DNA of 5,331 nucleotides from assembly GCA_964490435.1 (NCBI GenBank), contig CAZBCF010000061.1:1-5331 (forward strand), read 5' to 3'. The DNA comes from IMCC26077 sp964490435 (GTDB taxonomy: Bacteria; Actinomycetota; Actinomycetes; Nanopelagicales; Nanopelagicaceae). The notes under the pieces are model-generated. The model was not told where the DNA came from. It searched no databases and saw nothing but the letters and a program-made list of their open reading frames with translations. Made by a program: the position numbers and the translations under genes. Of this stretch, positions 1-5,331 are shown in pieces (positions within the stretch are counted from its first letter, which is position 1; each line of letters opens with the position of its first letter).

Positions 1-479
1 CTCTCTGTGTCGTATCTGAGCGACGTGCGTTAGTTCTTGTTCTCAATCATCGAGCGGCGGTGATCGAAGAATCTGGAACTTTTATCCAACACCCGGCCGG
101 AGATATCTCGCTTCCGACTGTCATCAGATTACAAAGATATGTGCGCGTTCCATATCGAAACTCTGTTCCGCTGACGAGGCGCGCAATTTTCGCGCGTGAT
201 GGCGGAAAGTGCGTCTACTGCCAAGCGCCAGCAGCGAGCATCGATCATGTGATGCCGCGTTCGCGAGGTGGCGGCCACACTTGGGAGAATGTTGTCTCTG
301 CCTGTCATCGCTGCAATCACGCAAAAGCAGATCGCACCTTGAAGGATTTAGGATGGAAGCTAAAGCGCCCACCCCATGAACCATCTGGGGCTGCGTGGCG
401 AATTCTGGGAACCGGTCGAGCGGATCCTCGGTGGGTGCCCTATCTAGAACCCTTCGGAGTTGCCTCGCAGCGAGCATGA
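1..479 (+). CDS. HNH endonuclease, 5'-truncated by the window edge
   Basis: This is a small HNH-family nuclease with a zinc-bound beta-beta-alpha-metal fold. The frame is open from base 3 to the TGA at 477-479, giving 158 in-window residues. The core contains CVYC (first codon at 210), then SIDHVMPRSRGG with the catalytic Asp-His, ENVV with the conserved Asn, and CHRCNHAKAD with the second Cys pair. The C-terminus (AAWRILGTGR, DPRWVPYLEPFG) matches a stand-alone HNH protein of about 165-175 residues that I recall as widespread on actinobacterial chromosomes. A GTG at 60 could act as a start, but codons 3-59 read LCVVSERRALVLVLNHRAA, which fits the conserved N-terminal strand of that family. 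The true start is therefore probably about a dozen codons left of the window. The family's substrate is not known to me. Nothing nearby suggests homing, phage or restriction, so a chromosomal DNA-processing role is only an inference. Confidence 0.9.
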   Translation, partial: LCVVSERRALVLVLNHRAAVIEESGTFIQHPAGDISLPTVIRLQRYVRVPYRNSVPLTRRAIFARDGGKCVYCQAPAASIDHVMPRSRGGGHTWENVVSACHRCNHAKADRTLKDLGWKLKRPPHEPSGAAWRILGTGRADPRWVPYLEPFGVASQRA

Positions 480-492
480 CTTTGAGTTGCGC

Positions 493-498
493 TAGAGT
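493..498 (+). promoter_or_regulatory. possible -10 element for a leaderless small membrane protein gene
   Basis: TAGAGT fits the loose actinobacterial -10 pattern TANNNT and ends 9 nt before the ATG at 508. That spacing would put the transcription start at or within a few bases of the start codon. There is no good Shine-Dalgarno before this ATG, which agrees with a leaderless transcript. No convincing -35 is visible, and a six-base match is weak evidence. Confidence 0.25.
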
Positions 499-507
499 GC
501 GGAAACT

Positions 508-762
508 ATGACATCGAAAAAAATCGCCCTAACACGTCTTCTGCTCATCGGATGCTTCGCTCTCGTTACCCAACCAGCATGGGCGGTGCGCCAAGAAGGA
601 ACACCTGATCCTGGTCAAGGGCTAACCGCGTTGCAGACGGCGCTCTACTTTTTCATCGCGCCATTCGGATTGTTCCTGACCATCGTGGTCGTTGGCTACG
701 CAATACATCGCCCGCGTGAGGGTAAGAGCAAAAAATCAAATGTCCTAACCGAAATCAAATAA
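508..762 (+). CDS. small exported single-span membrane protein, function unknown
   Basis: This is an 84-residue protein that I do not recognise by function. It begins with a signal-peptide-like segment: Lys4-Lys5, a hydrophobic stretch around residues 11-20, and a plausible AWA cleavage site at 24-26. Next comes a short polar stretch rich in Gly, Pro and Gln (27-43), then one membrane helix at about 45-66, then a basic tail (HRPREGKSKKS). The layout suggests a mature protein with a short outside N-terminus, one span and a small positive cytoplasmic tail. L13-I-G-C16 resembles a lipobox, but Arg10 leaves too short a hydrophobic core for a convincing lipoprotein. The gene starts 28 bp after the HNH gene on the same strand, so cotranscription is possible, although a candidate -10 lies in the gap. 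The ATG at 508 is the natural start, since the signal peptide begins there. It might be a subunit or anchor for a partner outside the window. Confidence 0.75.
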   Translation: MTSKKIALTRLLLIGCFALVTQPAWAVRQEGTPDPGQGLTALQTALYFFIAPFGLFLTIVVVGYAIHRPREGKSKKSNVLTEIK

Positions 763-774
763 AATCAAATAAAA
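752..774 (+). repeat. 10-bp A/T-rich tandem repeat over the stop codon
   Basis: AAATCAAATA occurs exactly twice in tandem (752-761 and 762-771), followed by three more matching bases. The first copy encodes the last residues (EIK) and runs into the TAA stop at 760-762. A similar AAATCAAAT also occurs at about 731-740. It looks like a small slippage duplication at the 3' end of the gene. Removing one copy would leave the protein unchanged. Confidence 0.8.
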
Positions 775-782
775 CTGTTAAC

Positions 783-790
783 TAGCGCTA
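783..790. repeat. 8-bp palindrome TAGCGCTA at the pepN stop codon
   Basis: This is a perfect palindrome whose right three bases (788-790) are the complement of the pepN TAG stop. It sits in the 25-bp gap between two convergent genes. The overlapping CGCT-AAA-AGCG (786-796) could form a 4-bp hairpin. Neither is strong enough to call an intrinsic terminator, and no run of T follows on either strand. Confidence 0.5.
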
Positions 791-3334
791 AAAGCGGGCG
801 TCCACTCGCTGAGCATTGAGTGCTCGGGCAAGCGCATCACGATTCTCGCTCACAAATCTGCGCAGCGCAGGTGGAGCATCCTGTCCAGCGCCTTTCAACC
901 AGGATTCTGACTTGTCGAGAACCTCTTGGTTGACCTGATAGGCAGGATAGAAGCCAGTGACAATGGTTGAGGCTAATTCGTATGAGAGTCTCTCCCACAC
1001 CGATGTCAACGATTCAAAATACTTGTCAATGTATGACTTAGTGAGATCGCGTTGTCCTGGTCTATTGAACCCAGCAATCGTGGCATCATGAATGTGGTTA
1101 GAGAGTTCGCCTCCCATCGCATCAGCCCACGCTCGCTCTTTTGCCTCTTTAGTGGGTAGTGCGGCACGGGCAGAAGCAGCATATTTATGGCCGCTAGCAG
1201 TGTTATCGCGTTCTAGTTCGCTATCAATCACTGTTGAAGTGATTAAACCGCGTTCTGCGAGACAATTGAGGAAATGCCAGCGCAAATCGGCGTCGACGAC
1301 CAAACCGGGAAGTCTGCCATCGAGCATGTCCTTGATTCGTGAATGCTGTCGATCTGAGAAGGCGAAGGACGCGAAGGAGCGTGCGAATTGCAGTTGCATG
1401 TCGCTTCCTTCTGGTGCTTGTTCCAACATAATCTCAACGCCGTTCGCAACTTGCTCGCGCACTTTGTCTCGATTCTCATCGCACGCGTATAACTCGACAG
1501 CTGTGCCCAATTGCAAGAGTGTCATCGAGACTACTGAGACATCTTTCTCGGTAGATAAACCAGTCACTGCCATCGGAACATATTCACTCGCGCTCAACTC
1601 ACCATCTCGCAACATGTCCCAGGTCGCTGACCAACAAAGCGCGCGGGTCAGGGGCTCTTCTACTCCAGAGAGTTTTGCGATCAAGGTTTCTACTGACCTC
1701 GCATCAAATCTAATCTTGCCGTAAGAGAGATCACCATCATTAATGAGCAGTAGGTCGCCGGCACGCTCACCCTTGAATGCTTCGACCGAAGTTGCGGCAC
1801 CTGAGACATCGAGTTCATGGCTGGTTCGACGCACGAGTCGCTCGCCAACTAGGTCGTAGATTCCCACTGACATTCGGTGTGGACGAAGTTCCTTTGATCC
1901 AACGGGGATCTTAGGTGGCTCTTGTTTCACCGTGACGGCCGAGTATTTGCCATCAACAACAGTGAGCTCTGGCCGCAAGGTATTGACTCCTGCCGTGCAG
2001 AGCCATGTATCGACCCATGGTTTGAGATTTCGACCGCTGGTCGCCTCTAATTCGACGAGCAAATCATTCAGGGTGGTGTTCGCCCAGGCATGTTTGGTGA
2101 AGTATTTCTTGAGCGCTGCAATGAAATTCGCCTTACCCACGTGAGCGACAAGTTGTTGCAAGACCGAGGCGCCTTTTGCGTAGGTGATTCCATCAAAGTT
2201 GGTACGAACCGCCTCTAAGTCATGCATGTCGACGACAATCGGATGTGTCGAGGAGAGTTGGTCTTGACGGTATGCCCAATTCTTGCGTTCGGCATTGAAT
2301 GTCGTCCACGAGTTCTTAAATTTCGTCGCGTCGGCGAGCGCTGTGTACGAAGCCCATTCTGCGAAAGATTCGTTGAGCCATAGGTCATCCCACCAGGACA
2401 TCGTGACCAGGTCGCCAAACCACATGTGCGCCATCTCGTGCAGAATCACGTTCGCACGCCAGTTGTAGTTCTTGTCGGTGACCTTACTGCGAAAGACGAA
2501 GTAATCCTCGGCAAAGGTGACGCATCCAGCATTCTCCATCGCACCTGCATTGAATTCGGCAACCGCCAGTTGGTCATATTTCTCGAATGGATAGGCAAGA
2601 CCGAATTCGCGCTCGAAGTATTCGAATCCTTGTTTGGTAATAAGGAATATCTCGCTCGCGTCTAGGTGCTTGGCGAGTGACTTACGGCAGTAGATGCCGA
2701 GAGGAACTTCCTTCTCACCTTTGTAGACATCAAATTCTTTGTGGTATGGCCCTGCTACAAGCGCAGTGATATAGGTCGACATTACAGGTGTTGTGGTGAA
2801 TAAGGTTGACTTCGAGTTCGCGCTGAGTTCTTTACTTTCAGCAACGGGATTATTGGAGATGACCTCCCAGTGGCGGGGAGTGATTGTGCTCAAAGTGAAC
2901 GTTGCCTTGAGATCGGGTTGGTCGAAGCAGGCATACATTCGCCGCGCATCAGCCACTTCGAACTGGGTGTAAAGATAAACTTCGGAATCTGCAGGGTCGA
3001 CGAAGCGATGTAGCCCTTCGCCACTGACGGAGTAGAGCGCCTCAAGGTCGACGATGAGCACGTTCTCAGCGGCAAGGTTGGTGAGGTGGATGCTCTCGCC
3101 ATCGAATGCCGAGGCATCGAGGGCTACTCCATTAAGTGAGCCGCTGTGCATTGATTTGGCTACTGCATCGATGAAGGTGCTCGAGCCAGGCTGACTGCTA
3201 CGAAAGTGAACTGCGGTCTTGGCGAGGAAGGTCTCAGAGCCAGTAGTGAGATCAAGTTCGACGTGGTAACTCTCGACAGAGAGGTGTGCAGAGCGTGATA
3301 GCGCTTCTTCGCGGGTGAGGTTGACTCCGGGCAC
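788..3334 (-). CDS. pepN: aminopeptidase N, M1-family zinc metallopeptidase
   Basis: This cytoplasmic zinc aminopeptidase removes N-terminal residues from peptides in protein turnover. The 848 residues match the usual length of actinobacterial PepN (about 850), so the gene looks intact. The N-terminal beta domain covers roughly 1-200, beginning with the family-typical GVNLTREEA. The catalytic domain carries the substrate-binding GAMEN motif at 264-268, HEMAH at 299-303 and the third zinc ligand Glu322 in NESFAEW (HEXXH-x18-E). Glu300 is the general base, and Tyr385 (GITYAKGAS) is the likely transition-state tyrosine. The helical C-terminal domain runs from about residue 530 to the end and matches the ERAP1-C-like region. 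The start is a GTG at 3334 preceded by a strong Shine-Dalgarno, AAAGGAG, 7 nt upstream. It is convergent with the small membrane protein gene and divergent from trmB, so it is probably monocistronic. No frameshift or missing active-site residue is seen. Confidence 0.97.
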   Translation of the reverse strand: MPGVNLTREEALSRSAHLSVESYHVELDLTTGSETFLAKTAVHFRSSQPGSSTFIDAVAKSMHSGSLNGVALDASAFDGESIHLTNLAAENVLIVDLEALYSVSGEGLHRFVDPADSEVYLYTQFEVADARRMYACFDQPDLKATFTLSTITPRHWEVISNNPVAESKELSANSKSTLFTTTPVMSTYITALVAGPYHKEFDVYKGEKEVPLGIYCRKSLAKHLDASEIFLITKQGFEYFEREFGLAYPFEKYDQLAVAEFNAGAMENAGCVTFAEDYFVFRSKVTDKNYNWRANVILHEMAHMWFGDLVTMSWWDDLWLNESFAEWASYTALADATKFKNSWTTFNAERKNWAYRQDQLSSTHPIVVDMHDLEAVRTNFDGITYAKGASVLQQLVAHVGKANFIAALKKYFTKHAWANTTLNDLLVELEATSGRNLKPWVDTWLCTAGVNTLRPELTVVDGKYSAVTVKQEPPKIPVGSKELRPHRMSVGIYDLVGERLVRRTSHELDVSGAATSVEAFKGERAGDLLLINDGDLSYGKIRFDARSVETLIAKLSGVEEPLTRALCWSATWDMLRDGELSASEYVPMAVTGLSTEKDVSVVSMTLLQLGTAVELYACDENRDKVREQVANGVEIMLEQAPEGSDMQLQFARSFASFAFSDRQHSRIKDMLDGRLPGLVVDADLRWHFLNCLAERGLITSTVIDSELERDNTASGHKYAASARAALPTKEAKERAWADAMGGELSNHIHDATIAGFNRPGQRDLTKSYIDKYFESLTSVWERLSYELASTIVTGFYPAYQVNQEVLDKSESWLKGAGQDAPPALRRFVSENRDALARALNAQRVDARF

Positions 3335-3341
3335 GGGCGGG

Positions 3342-3348
3342 CTCCTTT
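3342..3348 (-). promoter_or_regulatory. strong ribosome binding site of pepN
   Basis: The complement of 3342-3348 reads AAAGGAG, a near-perfect Shine-Dalgarno 7 nt before the GTG at 3334. It decides the pepN start. It is the only clear Shine-Dalgarno in the window; the other starts have weak or no such sequence. Confidence 0.85.
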
Positions 3349-3375
3349 AGCGGGATGAAAGAGGCCACTATCAAA

Positions 3376-3407
3376 CCACCAGAGTGAGAAATCTGTCCTA
3401 TTGGTGG
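3376..3407. repeat. inverted repeat in the pepN/trmB divergent region
   Basis: CCACCA (3376-3381) and TGGTGG (3402-3407) are exact 6-bp inverted arms separated by 20 bp. They lie in the 85-bp region between the pepN GTG and the trmB ATG, where promoters for both genes must sit. The position would suit an operator or a 5'-UTR hairpin for trmB. Arms this short can arise by chance, and I found no convincing -35/-10 pair in either direction here. Confidence 0.35.
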
Positions 3408-3419
3408 CACCCTTGCCCC

Positions 3420-4124
3420 ATGGAGCGCACCGGGGGATCCGAGCACCCTAATTCGATTCGCACATACAAGTTACGCGGGGCTCGCATCACCCCTGCCCAA
3501 GAAGGTGCGATAGAACGACTAGGGGAGCGTTTTGTCCTGCCAATCGGAGATTCACGCCTCGGGGTAGGAAGGAGTGCGCCACTGGATGTGCGCCTGTTAT
3601 TTCCTGAAGCGAAGCGGCGCGTGCTTGAAATTGGAAGCGGAATGGGTGAAGCGACTGCCGCGATGGCGATGTCCGAGCCCGAGAGCGCAGTCATTGCGAT
3701 AGAGGTTCATAAGCCGGGTGTTGGCTCGCTCCTGTGGCGGATAGAGAAGTTGGGGCTGACCAACGTGCGCATCGTGCATGCAGATGTTAATGAAGTCTTG
3801 CGTGAGCGTTTTGCGGATGAGAGTTTCGATGAGATTCGAATCTTCTTTCCAGATCCGTGGCAGAAGCTTCGACATCACAAGCGCCGTTTGCTACAAGAGG
3901 AATTCATTCACCTGCTTGCGACTAAATTGACATTCAATGGGTTACTTCACATTGCGACCGATTGGCAGCCCTATGCGCAGTGGATCACCGCAGAGTTTGC
4001 CAAGGTGCCTGAGTTTGTTGGCGGGGTCGTGCAGCGACCTGCGAACCGACCGATGACGCGATTTGAAGAGCAGGGAATCACCAAGGACCATCAGGTGACC
4101 GACTTCTTTTACTACAAGAGGTAG
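3420..4124 (+). CDS. trmB: tRNA (guanine-N7-)-methyltransferase
   Basis: TrmB is an S-adenosylmethionine-dependent enzyme that makes m7G at position 46 in the variable loop of tRNAs. From the ATG at 3420 the protein is 234 residues. Motif I for SAM binding is LEIGSGMGEAT (69-79), followed by AIEVHKPGVG with the acidic ribose-binding Glu95. The family signature FFPDPWQKLRHHKRRL lies at about 142-157, and near the C-terminus PMTRFEEQG (211-219) matches the TKFE-type tRNA/active-site motif. The N-terminal IRTYKLRGARITPAQ is typical of bacterial TrmB. A GTG at 3384 would add 12 residues (rich in Trp, His and Pro) with no family support and no Shine-Dalgarno, so I prefer the ATG, although its own Shine-Dalgarno is weak (GGTGG, 12 nt upstream). 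The gene is divergent from pepN and convergent with rpiB, so it is probably transcribed alone. All expected motifs are present. Confidence 0.95.
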   Translation: MERTGGSEHPNSIRTYKLRGARITPAQEGAIERLGERFVLPIGDSRLGVGRSAPLDVRLLFPEAKRRVLEIGSGMGEATAAMAMSEPESAVIAIEVHKPGVGSLLWRIEKLGLTNVRIVHADVNEVLRERFADESFDEIRIFFPDPWQKLRHHKRRLLQEEFIHLLATKLTFNGLLHIATDWQPYAQWITAEFAKVPEFVGGVVQRPANRPMTRFEEQGITKDHQVTDFFYYKR

Positions 4125-4132
4125 CGCGCTAC
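4121..4132. repeat. 12-bp palindrome holding both convergent stop codons
   Basis: GTAGCGCGCTAC is a perfect palindrome. Its left TAG (4122-4124) is the trmB stop and its right CTA (4129-4131) is the complement of the rpiB TAG stop, leaving only CGCG between the two genes. In RNA it could form only a 4-bp stem with a 4-nt loop, and no T run follows. It is therefore not a standard terminator, although it is symmetrical for both strands. Confidence 0.7.
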
Positions 4133-4593
4133 AGCGGAGGAAGTTTCTTGCTCGCTTCGTATTCGCTAATCATGTCGATTCGACGAGTATGTCTCTCTTC
4201 GTTGGAATACTCGGTAGCAAGGAAGGCATCGACGATTTCGAGGGCCTCTTTCTCGGAGTGCATGCGCTCGCCGAGAGATAAGACATTTGCATTGTTATGT
4301 TGTCGGGCAAGTTTTGCGATTTCGGGTTTCCAGGCGAGGGCGGCGCGGATGCCAGTTACTTTATTAGCGGAGATTTGTTCACCATTTCCGGAGCCGCCAA
4401 GGACGATGCCGAGGGAGCGCGGTTCTGCGGCGACTGCTTCGGCTGCGCGCAGGCAGAAGACGGGGTAATCATCGAGGGCTTCGTATTCGAACGGGCCATG
4501 GTCTACGACCTCATGGCCGTTCAGGTGCAGGTGGCTGATGATGAGTGTCTTGTATGCGAATCCGGCGTGATCACTGGCGATATGGATTTTCAT
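4129..4593 (-). CDS. rpiB: ribose-5-phosphate isomerase B
   Basis: RpiB interconverts ribose 5-phosphate and ribulose 5-phosphate in the non-oxidative pentose phosphate pathway, in the cytoplasm. The 154 residues cover the whole RpiB/LacAB fold. ASDHAGF near the N-terminus gives Asp8-His9. GGSGNGEQISANK (66-78) is the anion-binding loop, with Glu72 where E. coli RpiB has its catalytic Cys. This is the M. tuberculosis-type arrangement, in which a Glu (Glu75 there, as I recall) acts as base. ARQHNNANVLSLGERM (96-111) supplies His99 and Arg110, and Arg134 and Arg138 (EERHTRRID) are likely phosphate ligands. The ATG at 4593 fits the family N-terminus; the only Shine-Dalgarno-like sequence is a weak GAGAG about 9 nt upstream. 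The start lies just after a strong terminator on the same strand, so its promoter must overlap that hairpin or the gene relies on read-through. The 3' end converges on trmB with a 4-bp gap. Confidence 0.96.
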   Translation of the reverse strand: MKIHIASDHAGFAYKTLIISHLHLNGHEVVDHGPFEYEALDDYPVFCLRAAEAVAAEPRSLGIVLGGSGNGEQISANKVTGIRAALAWKPEIAKLARQHNNANVLSLGERMHSEKEALEIVDAFLATEYSNEERHTRRIDMISEYEASKKLPPL

Positions 4594-4609
4594 GGGGGGA
4601 TACTCTCAG

Positions 4610-4657
4610 AAAAAAGATGAGGCGCGGTGGATTCTCATCTCCACGCGCGCCTCATCT
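4610..4657 (-). terminator. strong Rho-independent terminator of the right-edge gene
   Basis: Read on the - strand, a long hairpin is followed directly by six T (complement of 4610-4615). The arms are 4616-4631 and 4640-4656. Eleven outer pairs (GATGAGGCGCG with its complement) and five inner pairs (GTGGA with TCCAC) are broken only by one bulged base at 4645, and the loop is 8 nt (4632-4639). It lies 45 bp past the stop of the gene ending at 4702 and should end its transcript before rpiB. On the + strand no T run follows the hairpin. Confidence 0.92.
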
Positions 4658-4701
4658 CCTGAGGGGTCCGTTCTCAGTCTTGTTCTGCCTTCTTCTGCAA
4701 C

Positions 4702-5331
4702 TTATGCAACTTTCTTGCTGGTTGTGGTCTTGACTTGCTTGACCACGACCTTACCTTTGCTCTTAGCGTTCGAAGCGCCGGTGCTCGCGGAAGGGGATGC
4801 TGCTGGCTTTGGTGTGACTACTGCGCCATTGCCTTTGCCTTTACCGTTGCCGCCTGGCGCACCTTGTGCGTTCGGAGCCTTTTGCGGGCTTGCGACCATC
4901 GCAGCGATTCGCTCTGCGAGTCCAGTCTTTTGCAGAGTTGCTTGGTCGGCAGTCATTCGTCCTGCCGCTACTGCAGCATCGATGCGATCAGTTGCTTCTT
5001 TGACAAGTGCTGCTACGAGAGCATCTTTCTTGGCACCTGCAATTGCAGCGAGCGTCTCGCCTGCTTGGAGGCGAGTTTGAATATCTGCCCATGCGACTCC
5101 GACAATGTCAGAAACTAATTTTTCGTGTGCTGCCTTTTGGGCGTCTGCTGCTGCTTTCGCTGCGGCTGGTGCATTGACGAGCGCCTTGGTGATTGCATCG
5201 GATTGCGCCTGTGTGATGGTTCCTGCTTTGACGAGCTCTGCAAGGACTGCGGCTACGCCATCAATTCCACCTTGTGGTCCACCACGGAAATCTCCGTCGC
5301 CAGGTCCGTCGCCGTCACGATCGCCAGGTCC
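4702..5331 (-). CDS. probable surface or secreted repeat protein, N-terminus beyond the window
   Basis: The frame is open from the right edge to the TAA at 4702-4704, giving 209 in-window residues. An internal ATG at 4956 gives an 84-residue version, but coding character continues upstream without a stop, so that is unlikely to be the start. In order: a Gly/Asp-rich stretch at 1-22 built on GPGD units; an Ala-rich helical region containing LVKAGTITQAQSDAI (33-47); a second helical unit with TLAAIAGAKKDALVAALV, then IDAAVAAGRMTADQ (about 93-130) and RIAAMV; then a low-complexity Gly/Asn/Lys, Ala/Ser/Pro and Lys-rich tail (about 146-209). The two helical units, each with an 'AG.(I/M)T..Q' turn, resemble helical repeats I recall from uncharacterised exported actinobacterial proteins. 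I cannot name the family, and the function is unknown. Export is inferred from composition only, because any signal peptide lies outside the window. Its transcript is closed by the strong terminator just downstream. Confidence 0.85.
   Translation of the reverse strand, partial: GPGDRDGDGPGDGDFRGGPQGGIDGVAAVLAELVKAGTITQAQSDAITKALVNAPAAAKAAADAQKAAHEKLVSDIVGVAWADIQTRLQAGETLAAIAGAKKDALVAALVKEATDRIDAAVAAGRMTADQATLQKTGLAERIAAMVASPQKAPNAQGAPGGNGKGKGNGAVVTPKPAASPSASTGASNAKSKGKVVVKQVKTTTSKKVA
5296..5331 (-). repeat. 24-bp-period repeat encoding GPGD units
   Basis: On the + strand GTCGCCAGGTCC (5296-5307) recurs at 5320-5331 with 11 of 12 bases identical, a 24-bp offset or 8 codons. In the protein this is GPGD plus four Asp/Gly/Arg-type residues, repeated. 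The second unit runs into the window edge, so the array probably continues upstream in the gene. Asp-Gly spacing of this kind can bind calcium, but that is an inference. Confidence 0.55.

Noticed and set aside
124..477. 117-residue - strand open frame over the HNH gene
   Set aside because: The + strand frame carries all HNH motifs; the reverse frame shows no recognisable domain.
60..479. HNH gene read as a homing endonuclease, intron or restriction component
   Set aside because: There is no intron or intein signature, no methyltransferase and no broken host gene nearby; the protein looks like a stand-alone chromosomal HNH family.
775..800. Bidirectional terminator between the small membrane protein gene and pepN
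   Set aside because: Only a 4-bp hairpin and an 8-bp palindrome are present, without a T run on either strand.
1092..1724. 210-residue open frame on the + strand inside pepN
   Set aside because: It is fully antisense to the well-supported PepN coding sequence; its Ser-rich composition and lack of motifs fit a shadow frame.
3384..3419. GTG start for trmB 12 codons upstream of the ATG
   Set aside because: The extra residues match nothing expected in TrmB, no Shine-Dalgarno precedes the GTG, and it would reduce the divergent promoter space to 49 bp.
4702..4956. 84-residue - strand gene starting at an internal ATG
   Set aside because: The same frame stays open with matching helical-repeat character up to the right edge, so the ATG at 4956 is most likely an internal Met.
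4592..5080. 162-residue + strand open frame with a Leu/Pro repeat stretch
   Set aside because: It is antisense to the right-edge gene and crosses the terminator hairpin; the Leu/Pro run is the reverse reading of the Gly/Lys/Asn low-complexity tail.

Overview
The window looks like ordinary chromosomal housekeeping DNA from an actinobacterium of moderate GC (roughly half, by eye), perhaps one of the small-genome free-living aquatic lineages. The actinobacterial call rests on three things: an HNH endonuclease of the form common on actinobacterial chromosomes, an actinobacterial-type aminopeptidase N, and a ribose-5-phosphate isomerase B of the mycobacterial type, in which Glu takes the place of the catalytic Cys. 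The lineage below phylum level is a guess.

Layout from left to right: (1) the 3' part of an HNH endonuclease gene on the + strand, cut by the left edge; (2) a small + strand gene for an exported single-span membrane protein; (3) a tight convergent junction with a 10-bp tandem repeat and a small palindrome; (4) pepN (aminopeptidase N, about 2.5 kb) on the - strand with a strong Shine-Dalgarno; (5) a short divergent intergenic region holding an inverted repeat; (6) trmB (tRNA m7G46 methyltransferase) on the + strand; (7) rpiB on the - strand, converging on trmB with only 4 bp between the stop codons, both inside one 12-bp palindrome; (8) a strong intrinsic terminator on the - strand; (9) the C-terminal part of a probably surface or secreted, repeat-containing protein on the - strand that runs off the right edge.

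The genes do not form one pathway. PepN is in peptide turnover, TrmB in tRNA modification and RpiB in the pentose phosphate pathway. pepN and rpiB lie near each other in other actinobacteria too (for example Mycobacterium, from memory), with trmB here placed between them in the opposite orientation. No gene-free stretch exceeds 300 bases. I see no mobile element, CRISPR array, tRNA, rRNA or defence cassette, and no convincing new system. The most notable points are the unrecognised Gly/Asp-repeat protein at the right edge, the terminator that almost touches the rpiB start, and the symmetrical stop-codon palindrome between trmB and rpiB.
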